From contig NZ_JABANE010000022.1 in NCBI RefSeq assembly GCF_012844305.1, positions 1-64,000 on the forward strand: a stretch of DNA of 64,000 nucleotides. The letters run 5' to 3'. A program made the translations under genes and the position numbers. The notes beneath the pieces are model-generated. The model was not told where the DNA came from. It made no database searches and saw only the letters and a list, made by a program, of their open reading frames with translations. Positions 26,082 to 33,918 of this stretch are shown here, piece by piece (positions within the stretch are counted from its first letter, which is position 1; the number at the start of each line of letters is the position of its first letter). Origin of the DNA: Flammeovirga aprica JL-4. Lineage in GTDB: Bacteria; Bacteroidota; Bacteroidia; Cytophagales; Flammeovirgaceae.

Positions 26082-27650
26082 ATGATGAATCTAACAAACA
26101 CTACTAAATTAAATAGTTTTTTTCTGCTACTTTTTCTAATCATCTCAATCAACACGTATTCATCCACTACTTATAAGTTAGAGAGAAATGTCAAGTTTGA
26201 TACATACGCTGAATGGCAAAATTATACTTGGAATGAAAGTGGTTTTCCTACCTCTGCTGATAATTTAGAGTTGAACGAATATACAATTGAAATTAATTTT
26301 GATTTTCCTGATAATCTAAACGGAATATCATTTTTAAATACAAGCTGGGACGGGAGTGGAACTAATATTATCATTAGCAGTAATGTTAAAGTGAACTTTA
26401 CACCTGGAACTCCTCTTAATCTGACTGTTAAGAATAATGGTTCATTTGAAATTTTGAATGCAGTTGCTCAGCCATCTCAAGTGTCTAGAATTGTTGTAGA
26501 AGATGGAGGAGAGTTAATTGTACGTGGAGCACTTTCATATAATCAGTCTGGTACTTTTTTGGATATAACTGGAGATGTTGTTATCCATGGGGACTTAACA
26601 CTAAGTAATTCAAGTACTTCAGTTATAGTAAATGATACAGGGTCTTTGACTGTTTATGGAAGTGTAAACTTTAACAATGCTTCTCCTAACTTTGATATAG
26701 GTGGTTCTGTAATCATTCAAAATGACTTATATTTTGCCAACTCGGGTGTCATTGTAGAAGTTTTTAAAACAGGTACTTTAGAAATTCAAGGTACTGTATC
26801 TCATACAAATTGGGATCTTACGTTTGAGGTTTGTGGAGAAATGATCGTGAGCAAGAATGTGAATTTAAATGGCGGGATAACTATAGATGTAACTTGTGAT
26901 TGTGCGAACTTTGATGAAGCTGCTTGTGAATGTGTGGGGGAACCTAGTCATGAATTTGGGAGACTTGAAATTAACGGAGCATTTGATTTTAATTGTAACA
27001 ATTCAAATAATATTATTGGAGCTTGTAATGTGACTGTAGGAGGAGGATGCACATCTTGTTCTGAAGACTTAGATCTGTGTAAAAATGTAATAGACCTTCC
27101 AGTAACCCTCCTATACTTTAAAGGAGAGAAAACAGCAGAAGGAAACCTATTGTCATGGAAAACGGGAACGGAACAGAATACAAGCCACTTTGATGTAGAA
27201 GTTTCGAATGATAAAAGAAACTGGAGTGTGCAGGGTACAGTGATGGCAGCTGGTAATAGTAATGTTCCATTGATCTATAACTTTCTAGATACTAAAATGA
27301 CGCATAAGTATTACCGATTGGCTCAGTATGATTTGGATCACTCGGTCAATTACTATGGTGTGGTAAGTATGAATAATGATGGTGTAGATTTTAATGTCAC
27401 CATTTACCCTACAGAAATTTCAAATGGGCAAGAATTATCAGTACAATTATCTGGCGTGAATATCAGTGCACCTGTTGTTGGTACTTTTTATACTAGTGAT
27501 GGAAAAGTACTTGGAACAGAAGAAATTTCAAGTGGAGAAGAAGGATTGTTTACAAAAAGTATTTTGATGCCAGAATGTCCTGAAGGTATTGTTTTATTGA
27601 AAATTGTCAATGGGAAAAATAGTATCACTAAAAAAATCTTGGTGCATTAA
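26082..27650 (+). CDS. Secreted beta-repeat protein with type IX sorting domain
   Basis: A 522-residue exported protein. Residues 1-27 are a signal peptide. Residues about 60-280 are built of repeated short beta strands rich in Asn, Gly and Ser (GELIVRGALSYN, VVIHGDLTLSN, SLTVYGSVNFN, SVIIQNDLYFA, TLEIQGTVSH, EMIVSKNVNLN), which suggests a right-handed beta-solenoid with about six visible rungs. A Cys-rich stretch with eleven Cys follows at about 282-348. From 351 the sequence LPVTLLYFKGE starts the domain found before T9SS signals in this phylum, and the last 80 residues (VTIYPTEIS to KKILVH) fit a type A sorting domain, predicting outer-membrane crossing via the type IX system. Function could be adhesion or cell-surface structure, which is inference. 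The start may be the first or second of two adjacent ATG codons. Confidence 0.8.
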   Translation: MMNLTNTTKLNSFFLLLFLIISINTYSSTTYKLERNVKFDTYAEWQNYTWNESGFPTSADNLELNEYTIEINFDFPDNLNGISFLNTSWDGSGTNIIISSNVKVNFTPGTPLNLTVKNNGSFEILNAVAQPSQVSRIVVEDGGELIVRGALSYNQSGTFLDITGDVVIHGDLTLSNSSTSVIVNDTGSLTVYGSVNFNNASPNFDIGGSVIIQNDLYFANSGVIVEVFKTGTLEIQGTVSHTNWDLTFEVCGEMIVSKNVNLNGGITIDVTCDCANFDEAACECVGEPSHEFGRLEINGAFDFNCNNSNNIIGACNVTVGGGCTSCSEDLDLCKNVIDLPVTLLYFKGEKTAEGNLLSWKTGTEQNTSHFDVEVSNDKRNWSVQGTVMAAGNSNVPLIYNFLDTKMTHKYYRLAQYDLDHSVNYYGVVSMNNDGVDFNVTIYPTEISNGQELSVQLSGVNISAPVVGTFYTSDGKVLGTEEISSGEEGLFTKSILMPECPEGIVLLKIVNGKNSITKKILVH

Positions 27651-27673
27651 ATTATCCCACAAAATCAAAAAAA

Positions 27674-27707
27674 CCAACTTATGTATTGATGTCATAAGTT
27701 GGCTTTT
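27674..27707. terminator. Terminator between T9SS cargo and glgX
   Basis: CCAACTTATG (27674-27683) and its complement (27693-27702), perfect 10 bp, with A run before and T5 after. It can serve both converging genes. Confidence 0.85.
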
Positions 27708-27726
27708 TCATTTATGCTATTTTGAT

Positions 27727-29805
27727 CTAAAACGACTGTAATACAACCACTGATCTTGGCGCTAAAGTATAATGCCCCGGAACGATCAATACTGCATCAT
27801 CAAAATGAACAATATCCTGAGGAGAAGGCAGACCGGTATCGATCATACGTTTCCATTGTGTTTTGGTATTGTTGATGGTAGGTTCTGGAATCTCAAAACT
27901 CAAAGGTTCCCAATAGGTGTTGACCATAATATATAGCTGTTCCCCTGTGTTTGGAGAAGTCAGCATGTAACCGATCGCGTGAGAGTTACCTTTCCAGTCT
28001 GGATAATCAAACTCCACACCATGCCATGAAATGATAGGTCTTCTAGCTCTAGCTTTTGAACTCCAGAAACGCTCAGTTTGGAAAACACCGTGTTTTAAGT
28101 TGAATTGGATAAGCTCTTTTACAAAACGTAATGATTCAGCATTGTTTTGTGGATCATCCCAATTGAACCAACTTAAACCATTGTCTTGACAGTAGGCGTT
28201 ATTATTACCGTTTTGAGTTTTTCTCACTTCATCTCCCATCAAGATCATTGGCGTACCTTGTGATAATAAAAGAAGAGTGAAGAAGTTTTTGATTTGACGC
28301 TCTCTTAAATTATTGATTTGCGGTTGATCCGAAAGACCTTCCTCTCCATGGTTCCAACTGAAGTTGTCATTACTTCCGTCATTGTTGTTTTCACCATTGT
28401 CAAGGTTGTGTTTTTGGTCGTATGAAACCAAATCATTCATGGTGAATCCATCGTGACACGTAATGAAGTTGATACTACGGTTAGGGTCTCGGTGTTCCTG
28501 ATCTTGGAAAATATGATGCGAACCTTCAACACAACCGGCAAAAGGACCAATTTGATCCATATCTCCTTTCACAAATCGTCTTAATACATCTCTGTACACA
28601 CCATTCCATTCACTCCAGCGGTCACCAACAAATGAACCTACTTGGTATAAACCGGCGGCATCCCAAGCTTCGGCAATCATTTTTGTGCCTGCTAGAATAG
28701 GGTCTGATTCAATTTCCCATAAAATAGGAGGGTTTTCTAAAGGTCTACCTTCTTCGTCTCTTGAGAGAACGGAAGCTAAATCAAAACGGAAACCATCTAC
28801 GTGCATTTCCGATACCCAATATCTTAAAGAGTCCATGATCATTCTTCTTACTACAGAATGATTGGCATTGAAAGAGTTGCCACATCCTGAAAAATCAAGG
28901 AACTCGTAATTGTTGTTTTTATCCGTAATATAATACGTTGTAGCGTCCAGTCCTTTGAAGTTGATTGTTGGTCCTGCTTTTGGCCCAACCTCTGTAGTAT
29001 GATTATATACCACATCAAGAATCACTTCAATACCTGCTTTGTGCAATGCCTTCACCATGTCCTTGAATTCGTTCACAGGGCTGGTAGGATCATTTTGATC
29101 CATGGCATAAGCAGAGTGAGGAGCAAAGAAGTTCACAGGGCTATATCCCCAGTAATTAATTCTTCCTTTTGGAGCATCATGAGGATCAAACTGATAAATA
29201 GGAAGAAGCTCAACGGCTGTGATTCCTAATTCCTGTAAGTAAGGAATTTTCTCAATCAAGCCTTTATATGTACCTCTCATTTCATCAGAAAGTCCTGAAG
29301 AAGGATCTTTCGTAAATCCAGCTACATGCATTTCGTAGATGATGGTTTTTGAGTAAGGTCTTGATAATGGTTTATCATCTTCCCAATCGTATTGACTATC
29401 ATCAATCACAATACTTTTCAAAGCGTGAAGACAGTTGTCACCCGGTCTGATCGCCGCTTTTCTTGAGTACTTGTCATTCATGCAAACTGCCTTTGCATAA
29501 GGATCTACCAATACTTTACTTCCATCATACCATTGGCCTTTTTCCGGAAGGAAATCACCAAATGCTCTATAACCATATACTTGACCATGACCTACACCTT
29601 CAACAAATACATGCCAATAGTAGAAAGTCTTGTTGGTTTCGGGATTTAAACGTATTACATGATAAGGTCTGGGGCTGTCTTTGTCTGCAAAAAGCAGTAG
29701 TTCGATTGCTGTAGCACCTTTAGAGTAAATACAAAAATTAGTACCTTTTTTCTTGACAGTAGCTCCAAGAGGATAACTGTTTCCTTTAGAATACTTCACA
29801 CTCAT
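27727..29805 (-). CDS. glgX: Glycogen debranching enzyme GlgX (isoamylase type)
   Basis: A 692-residue GH13 enzyme that hydrolyses alpha-1,6 branches of glycogen or limit dextrin. An N-terminal CBM48-like domain spans about 10-110. The catalytic barrel has region I DVVYNHT, region II GFRFDLAS (nucleophile Asp near 342), region III IAEAWDAAG (acid/base Glu near 377) and region IV ITCHDGFTMND. The stretch QDNGLSWFNWD near 555 and the C-terminal beta domain are typical of GlgX/isoamylase. There is no signal peptide, so it is cytosolic. No other glycogen genes are nearby; the gene stands alone between two terminators. Confidence 0.94.
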   Translation of the reverse strand: MSVKYSKGNSYPLGATVKKKGTNFCIYSKGATAIELLLFADKDSPRPYHVIRLNPETNKTFYYWHVFVEGVGHGQVYGYRAFGDFLPEKGQWYDGSKVLVDPYAKAVCMNDKYSRKAAIRPGDNCLHALKSIVIDDSQYDWEDDKPLSRPYSKTIIYEMHVAGFTKDPSSGLSDEMRGTYKGLIEKIPYLQELGITAVELLPIYQFDPHDAPKGRINYWGYSPVNFFAPHSAYAMDQNDPTSPVNEFKDMVKALHKAGIEVILDVVYNHTTEVGPKAGPTINFKGLDATTYYITDKNNNYEFLDFSGCGNSFNANHSVVRRMIMDSLRYWVSEMHVDGFRFDLASVLSRDEEGRPLENPPILWEIESDPILAGTKMIAEAWDAAGLYQVGSFVGDRWSEWNGVYRDVLRRFVKGDMDQIGPFAGCVEGSHHIFQDQEHRDPNRSINFITCHDGFTMNDLVSYDQKHNLDNGENNNDGSNDNFSWNHGEEGLSDQPQINNLRERQIKNFFTLLLLSQGTPMILMGDEVRKTQNGNNNAYCQDNGLSWFNWDDPQNNAESLRFVKELIQFNLKHGVFQTERFWSSKARARRPIISWHGVEFDYPDWKGNSHAIGYMLTSPNTGEQLYIMVNTYWEPLSFEIPEPTINNTKTQWKRMIDTGLPSPQDIVHFDDAVLIVPGHYTLAPRSVVVLQSF

Positions 29806-29933
29806 CGCTATTCTTAATATTATATTTAGCCTTGAAGTTAATCAATTTTTTTAGAGATGTTTCAAACATATTCTTATGCAATGAGAAAGTTTTACAATTT
29901 GTTCTTGTTGCGATATTTATTTAGATAAAAAAA

Positions 29934-29965
29934 GGGATGAGAAAGTTATTATTCTTCCTCATCCC
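29934..29965 (-). terminator. Terminator of murA
   Basis: Arms 29934-29945 and 29954-29965 (12 bp, one mismatch, GGGATGAG core), followed on the minus strand by T7. It begins 23 nt past the murA stop codon. Confidence 0.85.
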
Positions 29966-29988
29966 TCTCATTTTCTATTTTTAGAAAA

Positions 29989-31308
29989 CTATCTTCTTTC
30001 AATCTTAGCTCCGATATTTCTCAAGCGCTCATCAATAAACTGATAACCTCTGTCAATCTGATCGATATTTGAAATCACACTTGTTCCCTCAGCAGAAAGT
30101 GCTGCAATCAATAAAGCTTGACCGGCTCTGATATCAGGAGATGTCATCTGAATACCTCTTAATTTTGACTGACGGTTCAAACCAATCACTGTAGCTCTAT
30201 GCGGATCATTCAAAATAATTTGAGCACCCATATCAATTAGTTTATCCACAAAGAATAAACGGCTTTCGAACATTTTCTGGTGTACTAAAACAGTACCTTT
30301 TGCCTGGATGGCAGTCACCAAAACAATACTCAATAAATCTGGAGTGAACAACGGCCAAGGACCATCTGCTACTGTCAAGATAGAACCATCAATGAAACGG
30401 TCTAATTGATAATGCTCTTGAGAAGGAATATAAATATCGTCACCTCTGAATTCCATTTGAATACCCAAACGCTGGAATACAGTAGGGATTTGTCCTAGTT
30501 CATCAATACGGCAATTTTTGATGGTCAACTCCGACTGTGTCATTGCTGCCATACCAATAAAACTACCAATCTCAATCATATCAGGAAGCATAGTATGCGT
30601 AGTACCTCCTAATTTATCAACACCTTCAATCGTCAATAAGTTAGAGCCATAACCACTGATATTTGCACCCATACGATTCAGCATTTTACAAAGCTGTTGT
30701 ATATAAGGCTCGCAAGCTGCGTTGTAAAGAGTGGTTTTACCTTTGGCCATTACAGCACCCATGATAATATTGGCAGTACCCGTTACTGAAGGCTCATCCA
30801 ATAAGATGTAAGTACCTTCTAAGTGAGTAGCGTCAATTTCAAAGAACCCATCAGAAGTGTAATTAAACTTTGCACCCAATTTTTTGAAACCTAAAAAGTG
30901 GGTATCCAAACGACGGCGACCAATTTTATCTCCACCCGGCTTAGGAATTTTACCTTTGCCAAAACGAGCCAAAAGTGGACCCAATACCATAATTGAACCT
31001 CTTAACTTAGATGCCTTTTCAGAATATGCTTTTGTTTGAAGATGCTCAATATCGATATCTTTTGCTTCAAACTCATAAGAGCCTTCACCTAACTTCTCTA
31101 CTCTAACGCCCAAATCAGCCAAGATGTCAATCAGTTTCATGACATCAATAATATTGGGGATATTGTGGATTGTTACTTTATCTTCTGTAAGCAAGACAGC
31201 ACATAAAATCTGTAACGCTTCGTTTTTAGCTCCTTGAGGAGTAATTTCACCACTTAATTGGTGTCCTCCTTCAACAATAAATTCTCCAGCTCCTATTGAT
31301 GCAGACAT
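29989..31308 (-). CDS. murA: UDP-GlcNAc 1-carboxyvinyltransferase MurA, Asp variant
   Basis: Catalyses the first committed step of peptidoglycan synthesis, enolpyruvyl transfer from PEP to UDP-GlcNAc, in the cytosol. The 439-residue length is close to normal. The N-terminal GAKNEAL carries the conserved Lys28-Asn29. The active-site loop reads KPGGDKIGRRRLDTH: the residue at the position of E. coli Cys115 is Asp127 (codon GAT on the coding strand), the substitution known to make MurA insensitive to fosfomycin in mycobacteria and chlamydiae. The Arg and Asp pairs further on (PDMIEIGSFIGMAA, TPDLLSIVLVTAIQA) are present. Only one MurA is seen in the window. Confidence 0.94.
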   Translation of the reverse strand: MSASIGAGEFIVEGGHQLSGEITPQGAKNEALQILCAVLLTEDKVTIHNIPNIIDVMKLIDILADLGVRVEKLGEGSYEFEAKDIDIEHLQTKAYSEKASKLRGSIMVLGPLLARFGKGKIPKPGGDKIGRRRLDTHFLGFKKLGAKFNYTSDGFFEIDATHLEGTYILLDEPSVTGTANIIMGAVMAKGKTTLYNAACEPYIQQLCKMLNRMGANISGYGSNLLTIEGVDKLGGTTHTMLPDMIEIGSFIGMAAMTQSELTIKNCRIDELGQIPTVFQRLGIQMEFRGDDIYIPSQEHYQLDRFIDGSILTVADGPWPLFTPDLLSIVLVTAIQAKGTVLVHQKMFESRLFFVDKLIDMGAQIILNDPHRATVIGLNRQSKLRGIQMTSPDIRAGQALLIAALSAEGTSVISNIDQIDRGYQFIDERLRNIGAKIERR

Positions 31309-31399
31309 ATTCTATTTATTTATGTTTTTTTGTACTTAACCTTTTGGGAAGTAGCTTTTTATCTTTCGTATAAATGGGGGAAGACCCTATAAAATAAAA

Positions 31400-31428
31400 C
31401 GAGTTACCTTATAAATAAAAGTAACTCG
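31400..31428 (-). terminator. Terminator of the exported peroxiredoxin-like gene
   Basis: CGAGTTAC (31400-31407) and GTAACTCG (31421-31428), perfect 8 bp with 13-nt loop, followed on the minus strand by a T-rich run. Confidence 0.7.
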
Positions 31429-31463
31429 CTTCAATATTACGCAATTCAATATAAAAATTCTAT

Positions 31464-32096
31464 TTATTCTTGATTCAATGCGTTAATAATTGCCGTAGGG
31501 CTCATTCTGTTTGAATATTTTGGATCATATTGCATAGCAATAATTTTCTGATCCTGACCAATAATATAAGTGGCAGGGACAGGAAGAGAAGCCTGTTTGA
31601 TGGCATTATTGGCCGCTATATCTGTAAACATAAATGTCTTGATTTTCTTTTGATACTTCTCAGTGACTTGAAAGGTTACTTTGTAGCTGTTCATAATCCC
31701 TAAGTCCTGATCGGTGATCATAGGAAAAGTAAAATTCTTCTTTTTAGCAAAAGCATCTAAACTTTCTTTTTCTTCAGGACTCACCATAATCACTTGAGCA
31801 CCTGTAGCGGTTATATATTCTAAAGAGTCTCTAATACTTTTAAGGTGTTTGTAACATGAGGGGCACCAGCTTCCTCTGAAGAAGTTAACTACAACGGGTC
31901 CTTCTTTTATCATTTCAGATAACTTTCTAGTTTTTCCATTTTGATCAACCCCTTCAAAATCGGGAGCAAAATCACCCACTTTCAAACCGGGCTGTAATGT
32001 TTCTACTTCAATGCCATATTTTTTATAAATATCTTTTTCTTGACTAAAAACGAAAGTGCTGACGCTAAGCAACAGTGATAAGATGATGTATTTCAT
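31464..32096 (-). CDS. Exported peroxiredoxin-like (AhpC/TSA) protein
   Basis: A 210-residue protein with signal peptide 1-18 (YIILSLLLSVSTFVFS) and a thioredoxin-fold AhpC/TSA domain. The active-site region reads FFRGSWCPSCYKHL near 73-86, giving a CxxC where classical peroxiredoxins have T/S-xxC; this layout is shared by the 'peroxiredoxin-like' group whose substrate is not settled. The domain continues through VIMVSPEEKE, FPMITDQD and VPATYIIGQDQKI. Location is periplasmic. It could reduce peroxides or protein thiols. No thioredoxin partner lies nearby. Confidence 0.82.
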   Translation of the reverse strand: MKYIILSLLLSVSTFVFSQEKDIYKKYGIEVETLQPGLKVGDFAPDFEGVDQNGKTRKLSEMIKEGPVVVNFFRGSWCPSCYKHLKSIRDSLEYITATGAQVIMVSPEEKESLDAFAKKKNFTFPMITDQDLGIMNSYKVTFQVTEKYQKKIKTFMFTDIAANNAIKQASLPVPATYIIGQDQKIIAMQYDPKYSNRMSPTAIINALNQE

Positions 32097-32245
32097 AGGT
32101 TTAAGTGTATTCTGATTTAATATATAGAATATTAAGTTTTAAAAAGTGAATAATTTGGTAATTAGTCAATATAAAACTTAGATCCTTACATATTTTCTAC
32201 TTTTAAAGACAATTGATAGAGTAGGTGATGACACAGCAAATAAAA

Positions 32246-32279
32246 AAGCCCTATCAAAAATAACTTCTTGACAGGGCTT
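32246..32279 (-). terminator. Terminator of the isochorismate synthase gene
   Basis: Arms 32246-32257 and 32268-32279 (12 bp, one mismatch, GCCC/GGGC), followed on the minus strand by T6. It begins 22 nt past the stop codon at 32302. Confidence 0.85.
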
Positions 32280-32301
32280 GAATATCATGTATAATGAAGG
32301 A

Positions 32302-33510
32302 CTAACCATTCAAATGTTTCAGCATGGTGTCCATTTTAATTTCTGTTTCTTTCCATTCTTTCTCAGGGTCAGAGTCACAAGTTATTCCTGCTCCTGCGTA
32401 TAACAATGCGTGGTCCTCGAACAATTGCAAGCATCTTAAGTTCACGAACAGGTGATCTCTGTTTTGAATACCTACAGGCCCGATAAAACCGCTGTATAAA
32501 GAACGGTTGTATTTTTCATTGTCCAGAATAAATTGAGTAGCGATTTCCTTCGGCATTCCGCATACCGCAGAGGTAGGATGTAGAAGTTTGAGCATTACAG
32601 TGCCTAACTGAGGGAAATTAGTCGCTTTGGTATCTACTTTAAAATCTGTTTTAAGGTGAAGAAGATGTGCAGCCGCTACAGTTCTAGGGCCTCTTTCTTC
32701 AAACTCTCTCAATCTAATTTTCTTAAAGCAGTTGATAATATATCTACTAACTAAGGCTTGTTCTTCAATTTCCTTACTTTTCCATGAAGCATCTTTCGGC
32801 AACATTCCATTGCTAGCCTGTGTTCCTGCCAAAGCTACAGTTCTGAAAATTCCATTTTCATCCATGCTGATTAATGTTTCAGGAGATGCACCTATCCAAA
32901 GTCCAACATTAGGAAGGTAGCACATAGAAACAAAGGCATTAGGATAGGCCTCACAAAGGCGATGGAAAAATTCAATAGGAGAGAAGTCCTCTTTTAGAGG
33001 TGCTTCTTTTGTTCTAGACAGAACGACTTTCAGAAACTCTTCATTATTCATCGCATTTACGCTTTCCTGAACAATATTCGTGAAGTGTTCCTTAGAAGTT
33101 GGTGGAAAATGAGTTTTAAGCATTTGCCTTTTCCAACGGTCTTTATGCTGTTGATGATCAAAACGGCTGAGGGCTTTTTCTACTTTCTGTTTTGTCTCAA
33201 AATCATAATTATTAGAAAATTCAAGTTGAGCAAGATCTGAAGTGTAATAAATATCAGCGGGAATAAAGTAGGCTTTGTCTTCCTTATCTTGGAAAGGCCT
33301 TGCTAAAAAGCCTTTAGGAAGTTCTTCTAAATCCACCTCCACTCTCAAAGCTTCCTTCTGTAAGGATACTACAATTTGTTGAACAGCCTCCTGAGGCATT
33401 TTCCAAGCAGCAAAAGGTTGTCCACTATCCAACGCTGTACCAAGCACCTCATCAAAATGAAGAGGAGCATTATTTACTTCCGTAATCTTCTGATCTACTC
33501 TGTTTTCCAA
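32302..33510 (-). CDS. menF: Isochorismate synthase (MenF/EntC type)
   Basis: A 402-residue chorismate-binding enzyme converting chorismate to isochorismate, first step toward menaquinone (or a catechol siderophore). Motifs are VVLSRTKEA near 173, WIGASPETLI near 208, the TVALAGTQ block near 229, the EIEEQALV segment near 249, HLKTDF near 290, LHPTSAVCGMPKE near 315, YSGFIGPVG near 340 and the C-terminal YAGAGITCDSDPEKEWKETEIK with the Mg-binding Glu. Menaquinone is the quinone of most Bacteroidota, so menF is the likely name, although no other men gene is near. The start is uncertain: the TTG at 33510 overlaps a TAGATTTG box (33508-33515), so translation might begin later, for example at the in-frame GTG 63 nt on. 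Confidence 0.88.
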   Translation of the reverse strand: MENRVDQKITEVNNAPLHFDEVLGTALDSGQPFAAWKMPQEAVQQIVVSLQKEALRVEVDLEELPKGFLARPFQDKEDKAYFIPADIYYTSDLAQLEFSNNYDFETKQKVEKALSRFDHQQHKDRWKRQMLKTHFPPTSKEHFTNIVQESVNAMNNEEFLKVVLSRTKEAPLKEDFSPIEFFHRLCEAYPNAFVSMCYLPNVGLWIGASPETLISMDENGIFRTVALAGTQASNGMLPKDASWKSKEIEEQALVSRYIINCFKKIRLREFEERGPRTVAAAHLLHLKTDFKVDTKATNFPQLGTVMLKLLHPTSAVCGMPKEIATQFILDNEKYNRSLYSGFIGPVGIQNRDHLFVNLRCLQLFEDHALLYAGAGITCDSDPEKEWKETEIKMDTMLKHLNG

Positions 33511-33918
33511 ATCTATTCTATTCTTTCATGCATTAATCACATAGGATATAAAAAAGGGGCATTTTATCTTACTCCTCGGTAGATTTTATCACATTGTAAA
33601 AACGATGTTTTACAGCTCTACATCGATTAGAATAAAAATAACAACCTAAAATTGCCGTCTTTATTTTCTATGTTCTTAATCCAAAAATTGTTTATACTAA
33701 GTATTGTTGGTCACTTACTTTATATGAATAACTAAAATATGAAGGATATAGTTATATTCATTTAGCAATTATTAGCCTAGTATTTGCAAATTTATCAGAA
33801 TAAGGTTGATTTTTGCCTATGGCATGTTAATAAACTTGTTAATAATATACACTTCGTGGCTTCAATTTTGTTAGAATAAGCTCTTAGGTTAGATTAAATA
33901 AGACTGTATTTCACTATA
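33511..33918. other. Intergenic region with a diverged palindromic repeat
   Basis: This divergent gap holds the repeat copy at about 33555-33675. The remaining 240 bp before the DUF885-like gene are AT-rich; no clean TAnnTTTG box or open frame of note is seen there. Confidence 0.6.
33555..33675. repeat. Diverged copy of the 58161-58323 palindromic element
   Basis: Shares with the 58161-58323 element the blocks CATTTTATCTTA (33560-33571) and GATTAGAATAAAA (33625-33637) and a CTC(C/T)TCG(G/T)TAGATTTT block between them, in the same order. The central hairpin has different bases but still pairs (CGATGT at 33603-33608 with ACATCG at 33620-33625). The outer terminal repeats seen at 58161 are not recognisable here, so this is a decayed or internal copy. 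Confidence 0.5.

Noticed and set aside
33508-33515. TAGATTTG as a promoter box for menF
   Set aside because: It fits the consensus but overlaps the best start codon and has no -33 element, so I mention it only as a doubt about the start.
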